Shown here piece by piece: positions 1 through 7,289 of a DNA stretch of 14,544 nt (positions within the stretch are counted from its first letter, which is position 1; every line of letters starts with the position of its first letter). Under the pieces are notes generated by a model. That model saw only the letters and a list, made by a program, of their open reading frames with translations, was not told where the DNA came from and ran no database searches. The DNA comes from Pleurocapsa sp. MO_226.B13 (GTDB lineage Bacteria > Cyanobacteriota > Cyanobacteriia > Cyanobacteriales > Xenococcaceae): positions 1-14,544 of the forward strand of contig JASJEI010000295.1 of assembly GCA_030064795.1 (NCBI GenBank), in the 5' to 3' direction. Made by a program: the position numbers and the translations under genes.

Positions 1-2
1 TG

Positions 3-230
3 AAAGTTGATAAAGATTTTAGCAGTCAAGAATGTAGTAATTGTGGTGCATTTACTGGCAAAAAACAACTCAATGAAAGACTCCACCATTGCCAATTTTG
101 CCATCACTCTGAATCACGAGATACTAATAGTGCAAAAATATTAATGCAGCGAGGTCAAAGGGCGGTAACCCATATCTCTCACCCAAAATGCGATCTCGAA
201 GAGATCCGCGAAGCGGGTCGCCAAAGCTAG
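3..230 (+). pseudogene. tnpB: TnpB (IS200/IS605 OrfB) C-terminal fragment
   Basis: The reading frame is open from the window edge to a TAG at 228-230, giving 75 residues. It carries the TnpB zinc-finger pair (CSNC at about 43-54 and CQFC about 20 residues later) followed by SRDTNSAKIL, which matches the conserved RuvC-III aspartate motif near the end of TnpB. In the family TnpB is an RNA-guided DNA nuclease, ancestral to Cas12, carried by IS200/IS605 elements. The 5' part lies outside the window, so I cannot say whether the gene is intact. The last ~14 codons and the region of the stop are formed by a cyanobacterial palindromic repeat (190-221), so the native C-terminus may have been altered. 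The family call is firm; functional status is unknown. Confidence 0.85.
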
Positions 231-299
231 AAGCTTTACAGCATATATGTTTGACCCTGGTGTTAACTCCCTGCTGTGAAACAACAGTCTGTGGTTTGA
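130..299 (+). ncRNA. candidate omega-RNA (reRNA) region of tnpB
   Basis: In studied TnpB systems the guide RNA is produced from the 3' end of tnpB through the right end of the element, and its guide is the DNA just outside that end. This stretch holds the tnpB tail, the palindrome at 192-206 and the hairpin at 271-287, and ends at the inferred element boundary. The position is inferred from family knowledge only; I have not identified a conserved omega-RNA fold. Confidence 0.35.
190..221. repeat. palindromic GCGAAGC-type dispersed repeat inside the tnpB tail
   Basis: It contains a perfect stem GATCTC (192-197), loop GAA, GAGATC (201-206), followed by CGCGAAGCGGGTCGC. It shares the GCGAAGC core with the repeats at 9617-9664 and, in reverse orientation, 8004-8050. 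It resembles the REP-like elements common in cyanobacterial genomes. Confidence 0.6.
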
Positions 300-641
300 A
301 AATATTGTCCGAGAGGTGAGATGGAAAATCGGATAAAAGAACAACAACTTGATTTATTTGCTGACCGCACTTCAACCCAGACTATGAGCAGTAATCAACT
401 GAGACTTTGGCTATCTTCAATGGCTTATGTTTTGATGCAAGCTTTTCGTCAGAATTGTTTATCAAGAACCTCTTTTGCTAAAGCTACAGTCGGAACAATT
501 CGTCTTTCTTTTCTTAAATTAGGAGCAAGAATAACTATTAGTTGTAGAAGAATTTTAATCGCTATTGCTACGGCTTGTCCCTACCAAGATATCTTAGGAA
601 TTGCTTACTCAAGAATTCAAGCGATTCCTGATTCTGGATAA
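300..641 (+). pseudogene. IS1380-family transposase, C-terminal fragment
   Basis: The frame reads through YCPRGEMENRIKEQQLDLFA from about 303, although the first ATG in it is at 321. This matches the IS1380-family DDE transposase region around the catalytic glutamate (the MENRIKE motif), and the downstream residues (SSNQLRLWLSSMAYVLMQ and TVGTIRLSFLKLGARIT) match the family C-terminus. About 114 residues remain of a protein that normally has more than 400. The frame is closed upstream by TGA at 297-299, inside the neighbouring IS200/IS605 sequence, so the gene lacks its first three quarters and cannot be active. The 5' part may lie beyond the left window edge if the tnpB element inserted into it. 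The ATG at 321 should not be taken as a true start. Confidence 0.85.
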
Positions 642-866
642 TCTTAATTATTGAGTAAGATAATCAAATAGTTTCTTAAATGGCTGTTGATAGATTGCCA
701 TTTACTTTGTCATGACTAATTTTTCTATTCGACTTATTTTTAGGTGATTTTTCTCGGAATTTAGTAGGCTTATTTAGCAAAAATATTCTAAATTTCTCTT
801 GTTGGGAAAAACATCAATTTTCAAGCTTTAATTTCGGCTTTCAACTCGATTTGTGAGAAAGTCAGG
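300..866 (+). mobile_element. IS1380-family remnant, right part
   Basis: It consists of the transposase fragment plus about 225 bases of non-coding 3' sequence. A candidate terminal inverted repeat reads, from the outside in, CCTGACTTTCTCACAA (reverse complement of 851-866); a CC start is usual for IS1380-family ends. The opposite end is not in the window, so the boundary cannot be confirmed. The stretch 642-850 is AT-rich and holds nothing else that I can identify. Confidence 0.45.
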
Positions 867-879
867 TCTCATCGTTAAG

Positions 880-900
880 TACCTAGACAAAATTAATTGT
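880..900 (+). repeat. IS630 terminal inverted repeat, gene-end side
   Basis: TA (880-881), then CCTA, then the 15-mer GACAAAATTAATTGT (886-900), which matches the complement of 2001-2015 exactly. The transposase stop codon lies inside it. Confidence 0.8.
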
Positions 901-2019
901 GTATTTTGTACCAAAGTTTACTAGGATATCTTCTACAGCTTCAACCAAGGTAGAATAACTCTCATAAGCATCTATTTTTAGCCATTGATATTTAATAAAT
1001 CGCCAGAATATTTCTATGATATTAAGTTGAGGAGAATAGCTAGGCAAAAAGAAAATTTCTAACCCTTTATTTGCCCATTCGTCTTCCTTATTCCATAAAA
1101 GATTATTTTGATGAATAGAGGAATTGTCCATTATCAATACAGTTTTTTTAGTGATTTTCTCACAAAATTCATCTATGCAGGCTATCACAACATCACTATT
1201 AATGCTGCATTGAAAAGTGTATACTTCTAGTTCATTCTGTCTTGTCAAAAATCCTAAGACATTTAATCGTTTGCTTTTTTGACTCTTTACTTCTATTTTT
1301 TGCTTCTTTTCTTGCCAAGCATAAGGTATATATGGAATTAAACAAAAGCCACTTTCGTCTACATATCTAAGTTCAATTTCTCCTCTTGATTCTTGTTTTT
1401 TTAATTCCTCTAATTCCTTGACTTTTTTTTCGTAAAATTCAGGTACGGGATTTCCTCCCACTCTTCTTTTGATTCTATACCAGCCCATACAAGCTGCTTT
1501 TATTATTCTTTTGATCGTTTTTTTACTTATTGTAATTCCCCATTGTTTTTCTATTCTTTCTTGAACTTTTTCCAGATTCTTGGGAGTCTCTTTTACCCAT
1601 TTTTTGATTTGTTGTTCTTGATTAACATTTAATAGTTTTTTTCTCCCCCGTCCTGGATGATTATACAGTCCCGCAAATCTTGATGATTCCCAAGCATTAA
1701 ACCAGTTATAAATTGTGTTACGACTTACCTCAAATATTCTCATTAATTCTGCGATAGAGTAACCCTGATAACTTAACTGAATACAGTGCGCTCTTTGTCT
1801 CACTTGATAATATTTACTGTGACGATAAATTCGTTTTAAAAGTTTTAATGTCTCTTGAGTTAAATCAGAAATGTATCTCATTACCTGTCTGGATTGGGAA
1901 AATTCTTATACCGCTGCTTATATTCATTGGCTCTACGACTAACTAATCTCTTCGCGATCGCGTCTTAACCAACAAAGTTGACTACTTAATTCTGAATTAT
2001 ACAATTAATTTTGTCCAAC
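882..2019 (-). mobile_element. complete IS630-family insertion sequence, about 1.14 kb
   Basis: A perfect 15-bp terminal inverted repeat is visible: GACAAAATTAATTGT at 886-900 and its complement at 2001-2015. Four outer bases match less well. Both ends are bordered by TA (880-881 and 2020-2021), within the longer shared TAAGTA / TACTTA, which fits the TA target duplication of this family. The single transposase gene fills the element, apart from about 120 bases at its promoter end that include a HIP1 site at 1954-1961. Confidence 0.8.
883..1881 (-). CDS. IS630-family transposase
   Basis: The 332-residue protein is full length for this family. An N-terminal helix-turn-helix region lies at about 40-62 (YSIAELMRIFEVSRNTIYNW), followed by a winged-helix/linker segment (about 85-140, ending in the GWYRIKRR stretch) and a DDE_3 catalytic domain. 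The catalytic residues can be read as D175 (RYVDESGF), D252 (LIMDNSSIHQ) and E290 (PSYSPQLNIIEIFW). IS630/Tc1-mariner transposases cut and paste elements at TA dinucleotides. The gene is one uninterrupted frame, whereas many IS630 members need a frameshift. The TAG stop (883-885) falls next to the terminal inverted repeat, and the last few residues are encoded by that repeat. The start ATG at 1879-1881 is preceded by a weak purine-rich stretch. It looks intact and may be active. Confidence 0.93.
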   Translation of the reverse strand: MRYISDLTQETLKLLKRIYRHSKYYQVRQRAHCIQLSYQGYSIAELMRIFEVSRNTIYNWFNAWESSRFAGLYNHPGRGRKKLLNVNQEQQIKKWVKETPKNLEKVQERIEKQWGITISKKTIKRIIKAACMGWYRIKRRVGGNPVPEFYEKKVKELEELKKQESRGEIELRYVDESGFCLIPYIPYAWQEKKQKIEVKSQKSKRLNVLGFLTRQNELEVYTFQCSINSDVVIACIDEFCEKITKKTVLIMDNSSIHQNNLLWNKEDEWANKGLEIFFLPSYSPQLNIIEIFWRFIKYQWLKIDAYESYSTLVEAVEDILVNFGTKYTINFV

Positions 2020-2021
2020 TA
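2001..2021 (-). repeat. IS630 terminal inverted repeat, promoter side
   Basis: ACAATTAATTTTGTC (2001-2015) is the perfect complement of 886-900, followed by CAAC and TA (2020-2021). Confidence 0.8.
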
Positions 2022-2069
2022 CTTATCAACTTGAATTGACTCCAATCTCATGATTTCACTTGATTCTCT

Positions 2070-2138
2070 TGTCTATTTTAAGACAGACAGGTCTATTAAT
2101 TATTTTGTTCGTAACGAACATGAGTACAGTGTTCGTAA
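2070..2138. promoter_or_regulatory. cluster of small inverted repeats, operator-like
   Basis: The 2022-2404 stretch has no convincing gene, but this part is dense in symmetry: TGTCT/AGACA (2070-2074 and 2081-2085), AGAC/GTCT (2081-2084 and 2091-2094) and a perfect GTTCG-TAA-CGAAC palindrome (2107-2119). The half GTTCGTAA recurs at 2131-2138, 24 bases on. Such spacing resembles a repressor operator, but no regulator gene is next to it. Function is inference. Confidence 0.3.
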
Positions 2139-2404
2139 AAAATATTATCTAAATAAATTCGACTACAGGTTTCATAATCTTCTGTTTCTAAACCTTTATC
2201 AAATGAACACTATCTTACAATCAACAGTTTTAAAATCGTCGATCGCGTTTGGATTTAGAGTTTAATTAAAGATAACTGATATATACTTTGTTTCTGGCAT
2301 CAATTCAATTTGAGCTACTAAATCAGAATAAAATTACCAGATTTTCTTGCACAATATTTACTGCTATAAATCTGTTAGGATTATCTAAAAAACAAATATA
2401 AATT

Positions 2405-3161
2405 ATGTGGTCTTTTAAGAATTTACCAAATCAAAAAATAACTTTACCATCAGGGAAACAAATTATTGTCGAAGCTGTGGGAAAAATTTATTTTCTGAAA
2501 AGCGAACCAGGTATTATGCTCAAATATTCAACCACTTTAGACCTGGAAAACATCGACTCGTTGCAAAGTGAAATCAATGAAATTTGGTTATTGTTTAAAA
2601 AACAAGCTAATGAATCAGGATTAAATTCAGCAATTATTAGTGCTAATTCGCCTCCTGTAGGTAAGTTTTTTTGGGGTTAGACAAACACGCAACTTTGTTT
2701 TTGAGAAAAATCAAGACGGAGTTTGGCAACAAATCAAGCCAGAGATAGATACCGATCGCGCTAATGAATACCAAATTAATTTCGGTGTAATTGAAAATAG
2801 AAATGGCGTATCTCTTGTCTTTGAAGATTCAAGATCTATTCCTTTATTAACTAGAGATAGAGGATTCTATTTTGGTTTTACCATTTGGCCACCAAATAAC
2901 GATCCTTATAATTATCATGTTCTTTACTTTCCTCCTGAAGGTACAAAGATTTCTAATGAAACTGGTGAGATTATTGAAAAAGTAACCTCTTTACAAGATT
3001 CTAAATCGGGATTTCGTTTTCCCACACGAAGAACACAAGGAATCTCTACAACCCCTATGTGGTTCGATCCAGGAGATCCTCTAGGCAAATATCATATAGA
3101 ATTTTTTATTAATGATGTTGCAATTCGTTCGGTAGAGTTTACAGCTTATAGTCCCAATTAG
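2405..3161 (+). pseudogene. hypothetical protein broken by a 1-base frameshift in a T7 run
   Basis: The first frame runs from ATG 2405 and stops at 2678-2680, after 91 residues. A second frame, open from the same point, continues to TAG 3159-3161. Reading the seven T at 2666-2672 as six joins them into one protein of about 251 residues, with PPVGKFFGVRQTRNFVFE across the join, so the gene has probably gained one T. I do not recognise the N-terminal half (about 1-90; a helix with LQSEINEIWLLFKKQANESG is visible). The C-terminal half (FGVIENRNGVSLVFE, YFGFTIWPPNNDPYNYHVLY, GKYHIEFFINDVAIRSVEF) looks like a beta-sandwich and loosely resembles DUF3859-type proteins; this is a weak resemblance. 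No clear ribosome binding site precedes the start. Alternatives to a true pseudogene are a sequencing error, phase variation or recoding at T7G4. Confidence 0.65.
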
Positions 3162-3222
3162 TGGCTCGATCTAGCTTGTTATTTAAAATGTTAGATGTTG
3201 ATTAGTAATTGAGTAGTAGGTG

Positions 3223-3280
3223 TAATTAAATATAAAATAGCCAGATAAGTAGCTCCACTTAATTAAACATAAAACAGCCT
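3223..3280 (+). repeat. imperfect direct repeat
   Basis: TAATTAAATATAAAATAGCC (3223-3242) recurs as TAATTAAACATAAAACAGCC (3260-3279), followed in both by a GTAG-containing tail. It lies in the 3162-3362 spacer ahead of the helicase gene. No function can be assigned. Confidence 0.5.
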
Positions 3281-3309
3281 GGTAGTTGGGTAGTAAAAAT
3301 TGAATAATG

Positions 3310-3333
3310 TAGTGTGGGCAATACCCACGCTAC
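3310..3333. repeat. hairpin repeat of the GTGGGCAAT-CCCAC type
   Basis: TAGTGTGGG, loop CAATA, CCCACGCTA folds with one G-T pair. Sequences of the form GTGGGCAATGCCCAC are widely dispersed in cyanobacterial intergenic regions. It sits about 30 bases upstream of the helicase start and has no T-tract, so it is a repeat rather than a clear terminator. Confidence 0.55.
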
Positions 3334-3362
3334 TAAGTTAATCCAGCTTACTGACCTAATCA

Positions 3363-6300
3363 ATGACTAGTTTGACTCCAGAACAACAAGCAGTAGCCTA
3401 TGCACCCTGTAGTGTGGTAATTACGGCGGGGGCTGGTACAGGGAAAACTCATATGTTAGCCGAGAGATACCTGTATTATTTACGGGAGAGAAACTTATCA
3501 CCTTTAGAAGTAGTTGCAGTCACCTTTACAGAAAAGGCAGCTACAGAATTGCGATCGCGTATTCGGGCTTTGGTAAGTCAGCAGCTACCGCAGCGTTTAG
3601 ATTTGTTGGCGGAGTTGGAAGCTGCTCAAATTAGTACAATTCACGCTCTTTCGGCGCGGATCTGCACGGAACATTTTCAGGCGATCGCAATTCCTGCGGA
3701 TTTTCAAGTTTTAGACGATCTAGAAGGGCAAGTATGGTTAAGAGATGGGTTACAAACGGCATTAACCCAATTATCCCCAGAGGTTTTTCAAACCATTCCC
3801 TACTCATTATTACAACAGATTTTAAATCAATTGTTGGCCGATCCTTATACTGCAACTAAAGCCTTGCGTCAGGGTATTCAAGACTGGGAAAAATTAATTG
3901 CCAAGGCTCGAACTGAGGCGGTTAAAACCATAGTCAACGATCCCGTATGGCTATCTAGTTGGTCGATCTTAGAACGACATCGGGGTAAAGAGGGGGATAA
4001 ATTAGAACTAATTCGTCAGTCTGTACTAGAGGCGATGGTAGATTTAGAAGATGCAGAAAATATTGATAGTGCAATTGCAACTATCGATCGCGTTAACTTA
4101 AGAGTCGGTAGTAAAAAGAATTGGCAAGCTGATGGATTAAAGTCGGTTAAGGATGCCTTGAAAGTTTTGCGCGAGTGCGTCAGGAGAGTTACCAGTCAGG
4201 GGTTGCTGAATTTAGAATTAGGCGATGCTGACGAACAACTCAAATTAATGCTTCCTGCTTTAAGCGAAGCCTATCAAGAGGTAACGGGTTATCTCAGTCG
4301 TCTGAAGCTACAAAGAAAGGTACTTACCTTTAGCGATTTAGAGATATATGCTTTACAAGCCTTAAATTACCTTCAGGTGCAGAATTACTATCGCCAGCGA
4401 TGGCAGGTATTTTTAGTAGATGAATTCCAAGATACCAACCCCACCCAAGCAGAGTTACTCAATATCCTAACAGCCCAGGCAGAATTAACTATCGTTGGGG
4501 ATATCAAACAGTCTATTTATGGCTTTCGACGGGCAGATATTCGAGTATTTCAACAGTTTCGCAGTCGCATTTTAGCCAGTGGCGGTAAGGAAGTAATCCT
4601 CAGTACTAGCTTTCGCACTCATCAAACTCTAATCGATCGCTTTAATCAAATTTTTGCCCCCTTACTAAAAGAAAATCATCAGGATTTAAAGGCTTTTCGG
4701 AAATCAACCCCCATAGAAGCAGGAGATAATTATAACTACTTGCAAGTATTAACTATCGGCGATCCGTTTAAGCAAGAAGAAGAAGAAAAACCCCCTAAAC
4801 CTAATAAAGCCCAACGTCAACGAGTAGAAGCCTACTGTTTGGCAGAAAAAATTAAGCAGATGCTAGATAATAAAACTCCTGTCTTTGATAAGCAAACCAA
4901 AGAAACTCGCCCCATCGAAGCAAAAGATATTGCCATCCTCACTCGTACCTGGCAACCCTTAGAAATCTACGGCGAGGCTTTAGCAGCCCTGGGTATTCCC
5001 GTCGCGCCAGCAGGAGGTGGAAACTTATTAGCTACCAGAGAAGCCAAGGATGCTAGTGCCTTACTGCGTTTTTTAGCTAATCCCAGGGATAATATTGCTC
5101 TAGTTGCGGTGTTGCGGAGTCCTTTTTTTGCTCTGGGCGATCGCCTTTTATTTCAAATCCGCCAATCATTTAGTCAGCAAAATCAAACTACCGAGGATAG
5201 CTGGTGGGAGGAAATCCAAACAGTTCCGTTTCCTGAATTAGAACATTCCCTTAAGGTGTTAAAGCAATTATTAATCGTCAGTCAGTCTGAAACACCATCC
5301 CGGATTTTACAAATTAGCGATCGCCTCACGGGGTATACAGCCATAATTGCCAATCTAGCTGGTGCAGAACGTAGAATTGCTGACTGGCAAGGCTTTCACG
5401 ATTTGGTCAAAAATTTACAACAAGATACTTACGATCTATTTGCGGTGGTGCGCCGTCTCAAGCGTCTCTACGAACAAGAAGTAGCCGTACCCCGCCCTAT
5501 ATTAACCGTGACTAACGCCGTCTCTTTGATGACTATCTTTGCTGCCAAGGGTTTAGAGTGGGCTTTGGTTATAGTTGCCGATCTGAGTAAAGAGCGTCCT
5601 AAATCTCATCCGCCAGTATATTTCGATCCTCAATTGGGAGTAGCAGTAAAAAGCAAAGACGATCTGGGAGAAGCCCAAAAACCAGTACTCTATAGTTGGC
5701 TGGAATATTTACAAGAGCAAAAAGAACGAGCGGAAGCCTACCGTGTATTATATGTCGCTTTAACTAGAGCTAGAGATTATCTCATCTTAAGTGCTGCCGA
5801 ACCCTACAAGGGAGAATTAAACCGTCTGCAAAGAGGTTTAACTGCTGCCAACATTCCTACCACCACCATTCCCTACACTGAGGCAAAAGCCATACCTCCC
5901 ATCCCCCAAACACCTGCCATTCCCTCTCATTTACCGTCCCTATTACTTCACTCAATGGGTTCTGGGTTATCACAACTCCCCGTCACGGCATTAACCGACT
6001 ATGCTCGTTGTCCGCAAAGATTCAAACTTCACTTTATCGATGGACATCCAGGTATTGGGGAAGGTTTGGCTTCCAGGATGCAGATCGGAACTCTGGTACA
6101 CAAAGCTTTGGAACACAACATTACTCAGGCACAAGACTTATTATCCTTTGCCGAAGGAGATTGGGAACAAGCAATCTTTACTGAGGCGATCGCGCTGGCG
6201 AGAAGATTCTTTCAACTGCCGATCTATCAACACTTTCGTCAGACTGCAATTGTCAAAGAACAACCAGTTAGCCTACAGCTGGGTAAAATAACTTTTAATG

Positions 6301-6605
6301 GAGTCATCGATCTTGTCGGCAATAATTGGATACTAGACTACAAAAGCGATCGCCTTCTTCAACCAGACGAGCATCGTTTTCAACTTTGGGCATATGCTCG
6401 AGCCTTACAATCTCCCCATGCCCATATCGCCTACCTACGTCACGACTATATCCATAGCTTTAGCGTCACAGAACTACAGGCGATCGCTCCCCAAGTAACT
6501 AACCTAGCAGAACAAATCGATCGAGGCGACTACACCGCCACCCCAACTCTAGAAAAATGCGCCGTCTGCCCCTACATCGCCTTCTGCAACGATGCCATGA
6601 TTTGA
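3363..6605 (+). CDS. UvrD/AddA-type helicase fused to an iron-sulfur PD-(D/E)XK nuclease
   Basis: This 1080-residue protein has the full superfamily 1A helicase set: a Q motif near LTPEQQ (4-9), Walker A AGAGTGKT (22-29), motif Ia VTFTEKAATELR, Walker B DEFQDTNPTQ (353-362), motif III VGDIKQSIYGFRRAD, motif IV STSFRTHQTL, motif V MTIFAAKGLEW and motif VI YVALTRARDYL (797-807). The C-terminus holds a RecB/AddB-like nuclease: GTLVHKALEH, VID (D983) and DYK (D992, K994). It is framed by cysteines C883 and C1066, C1069, C1075, the spacing of the 4Fe-4S cluster in AddB and Cas4 nucleases. Enzymes of this family unwind and resect double-strand breaks, usually with a second nuclease subunit that is not present here. 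The start ATG lacks a strong ribosome binding site, but the Q motif begins right after it. Several HIP1 sites lie inside the gene, so it looks native. AddA-like function in recombination repair is inferred from domains. Confidence 0.9.
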   Translation: MTSLTPEQQAVAYAPCSVVITAGAGTGKTHMLAERYLYYLRERNLSPLEVVAVTFTEKAATELRSRIRALVSQQLPQRLDLLAELEAAQISTIHALSARICTEHFQAIAIPADFQVLDDLEGQVWLRDGLQTALTQLSPEVFQTIPYSLLQQILNQLLADPYTATKALRQGIQDWEKLIAKARTEAVKTIVNDPVWLSSWSILERHRGKEGDKLELIRQSVLEAMVDLEDAENIDSAIATIDRVNLRVGSKKNWQADGLKSVKDALKVLRECVRRVTSQGLLNLELGDADEQLKLMLPALSEAYQEVTGYLSRLKLQRKVLTFSDLEIYALQALNYLQVQNYYRQRWQVFLVDEFQDTNPTQAELLNILTAQAELTIVGDIKQSIYGFRRADIRVFQQFRSRILASGGKEVILSTSFRTHQTLIDRFNQIFAPLLKENHQDLKAFRKSTPIEAGDNYNYLQVLTIGDPFKQEEEEKPPKPNKAQRQRVEAYCLAEKIKQMLDNKTPVFDKQTKETRPIEAKDIAILTRTWQPLEIYGEALAALGIPVAPAGGGNLLATREAKDASALLRFLANPRDNIALVAVLRSPFFALGDRLLFQIRQSFSQQNQTTEDSWWEEIQTVPFPELEHSLKVLKQLLIVSQSETPSRILQISDRLTGYTAIIANLAGAERRIADWQGFHDLVKNLQQDTYDLFAVVRRLKRLYEQEVAVPRPILTVTNAVSLMTIFAAKGLEWALVIVADLSKERPKSHPPVYFDPQLGVAVKSKDDLGEAQKPVLYSWLEYLQEQKERAEAYRVLYVALTRARDYLILSAAEPYKGELNRLQRGLTAANIPTTTIPYTEAKAIPPIPQTPAIPSHLPSLLLHSMGSGLSQLPVTALTDYARCPQRFKLHFIDGHPGIGEGLASRMQIGTLVHKALEHNITQAQDLLSFAEGDWEQAIFTEAIALARRFFQLPIYQHFRQTAIVKEQPVSLQLGKITFNGVIDLVGNNWILDYKSDRLLQPDEHRFQLWAYARALQSPHAHIAYLRHDYIHSFSVTELQAIAPQVTNLAEQIDRGDYTATPTLEKCAVCPYIAFCNDAMI

Positions 6606-6660
6606 GCATACGGATAATTGGTAAGAAGCAGATAACAAGCGCAGCAGATCGACTTAAACT

Positions 6661-6672
6661 AGATTTAAATCT
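6661..6672. other. perfect 12-bp palindrome downstream of the helicase
   Basis: AGATTTAAATCT, 56 bases after the helicase stop. It is AT-rich, has no loop and no U-run typical of a terminator; significance is doubtful. Confidence 0.3.
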
Positions 6673-6734
6673 CAATTTCTTATGTTTCTAGGGGTCTGTC
6701 AACATTGATTTGAGGGATAAATATTAATAAGTAT

Positions 6735-6760
6735 CTTCCCCTGCTTCCCCTGCTTCCCCC
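6735..6760 (+). repeat. 9-bp tandem microrepeat (CTTCCCCTG)
   Basis: CTTCCCCTG occurs at 6735-6743 and 6744-6752, and a third partial copy runs to 6760. Such C/T-rich short tandem repeats are common in cyanobacterial spacers. Confidence 0.6.
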
Positions 6761-6821
6761 AACCCATCAATTAATTATTGACAGAGTACTAGTTGCTACT
6801 CAATCTCCTGCTGCCACTTAG

Positions 6822-6920
6822 TGTCAAAGAGAAATTATCGAAATTGTTTTGCGTCACTGCTGGAATTACTTTCGCAGTCGTCTGGTAGACAAAAAAAGAT
6901 TAATAAATAGGGCTGGCTGA
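6822..6920 (+). pseudogene. possible remnant of an ABC1/UbiB/AarF-type kinase N-terminus
   Basis: One frame reads QREIIEIVLRHCWNYFRSRL and stops at TGA 6918-6920, only 32 codons from 6822. The QREIIE-hydrophobic-W-Y pattern resembles the segment near the N-terminus of cyanobacterial ABC1/UbiB kinases, recalled from memory. The frame is closed just upstream and nothing of the kinase domain follows. It would be a dead fragment in a 680-base region with no intact gene. The match is short and may be chance. Confidence 0.35.
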
Positions 6921-6976
6921 AAAACTAAAAATATCTCTAAGGTGAGTTCGACGAAAATTTTGAGAATCCAGAGAAA

Positions 6977-7016
6977 GCTGAGACCTATGCTAAAAGTGGT
7001 GCCTTAAGGTCTCAGC
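6977..7016. repeat. 9-bp perfect inverted repeat with 22-base loop
   Basis: GCTGAGACC (6977-6985) and GGTCTCAGC (7008-7016) are perfect complements. No T-tract follows. It could be the remnant of an insertion-sequence or MITE end, or a structured RNA. The surrounding 6606-7289 stretch holds no intact gene and includes two HIP1 sites, near 7039 and 7077. Confidence 0.5.
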
Positions 7017-7289
7017 CATGGAAATAAAATCTCCAGGGCGATCGCCTTCTCCAAATTGAATTTGTAAGAAATATAGCGATCGCATTTTCAGGTTGATTGT
7101 GATTACTATTTCGTTAGCGGAAAATTTGCCAGTCTAGATTGTAAAAAGTTATATACGGGCAAAATATAAGTTATGAAATTCAAAGCATTTTAATATTTAT
7201 CAAACAGCTTATCTAAGGAATTATTCAACGTAACGGTCGCGAGGAAATTTATTTGGCGGTTTGGGAAGCTCATTTCCACTGATTTAACT

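Larger units (their letters stand above)
1..299 (+). mobile_element. IS200/IS605-type element, right-hand part
   Basis: It comprises the tnpB 3' end plus about 70 bases up to a sharp transition near 297-303, where IS1380 transposase coding sequence begins in a different frame. A small imperfect hairpin (CTGCTGT at 271-277, loop GAA, ACAACAG at 281-287) lies 10-25 bases inside this boundary, where IS200/IS605 elements carry the subterminal hairpin recognised by TnpA. The left end and any tnpA are outside the window. The exact right-end cleavage site is inferred, not seen. Confidence 0.6.

Noticed and set aside
2050..2265. 71-codon plus-strand frame beginning near the operator-like repeats
   Set aside because: Low-complexity composition, no ribosome binding site, no recognisable domain, and it overlaps the symmetric repeats. 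More likely non-coding.
3631..3855. 74-codon minus-strand frame
   Set aside because: It is antisense to the helicase motifs and has no family resemblance.
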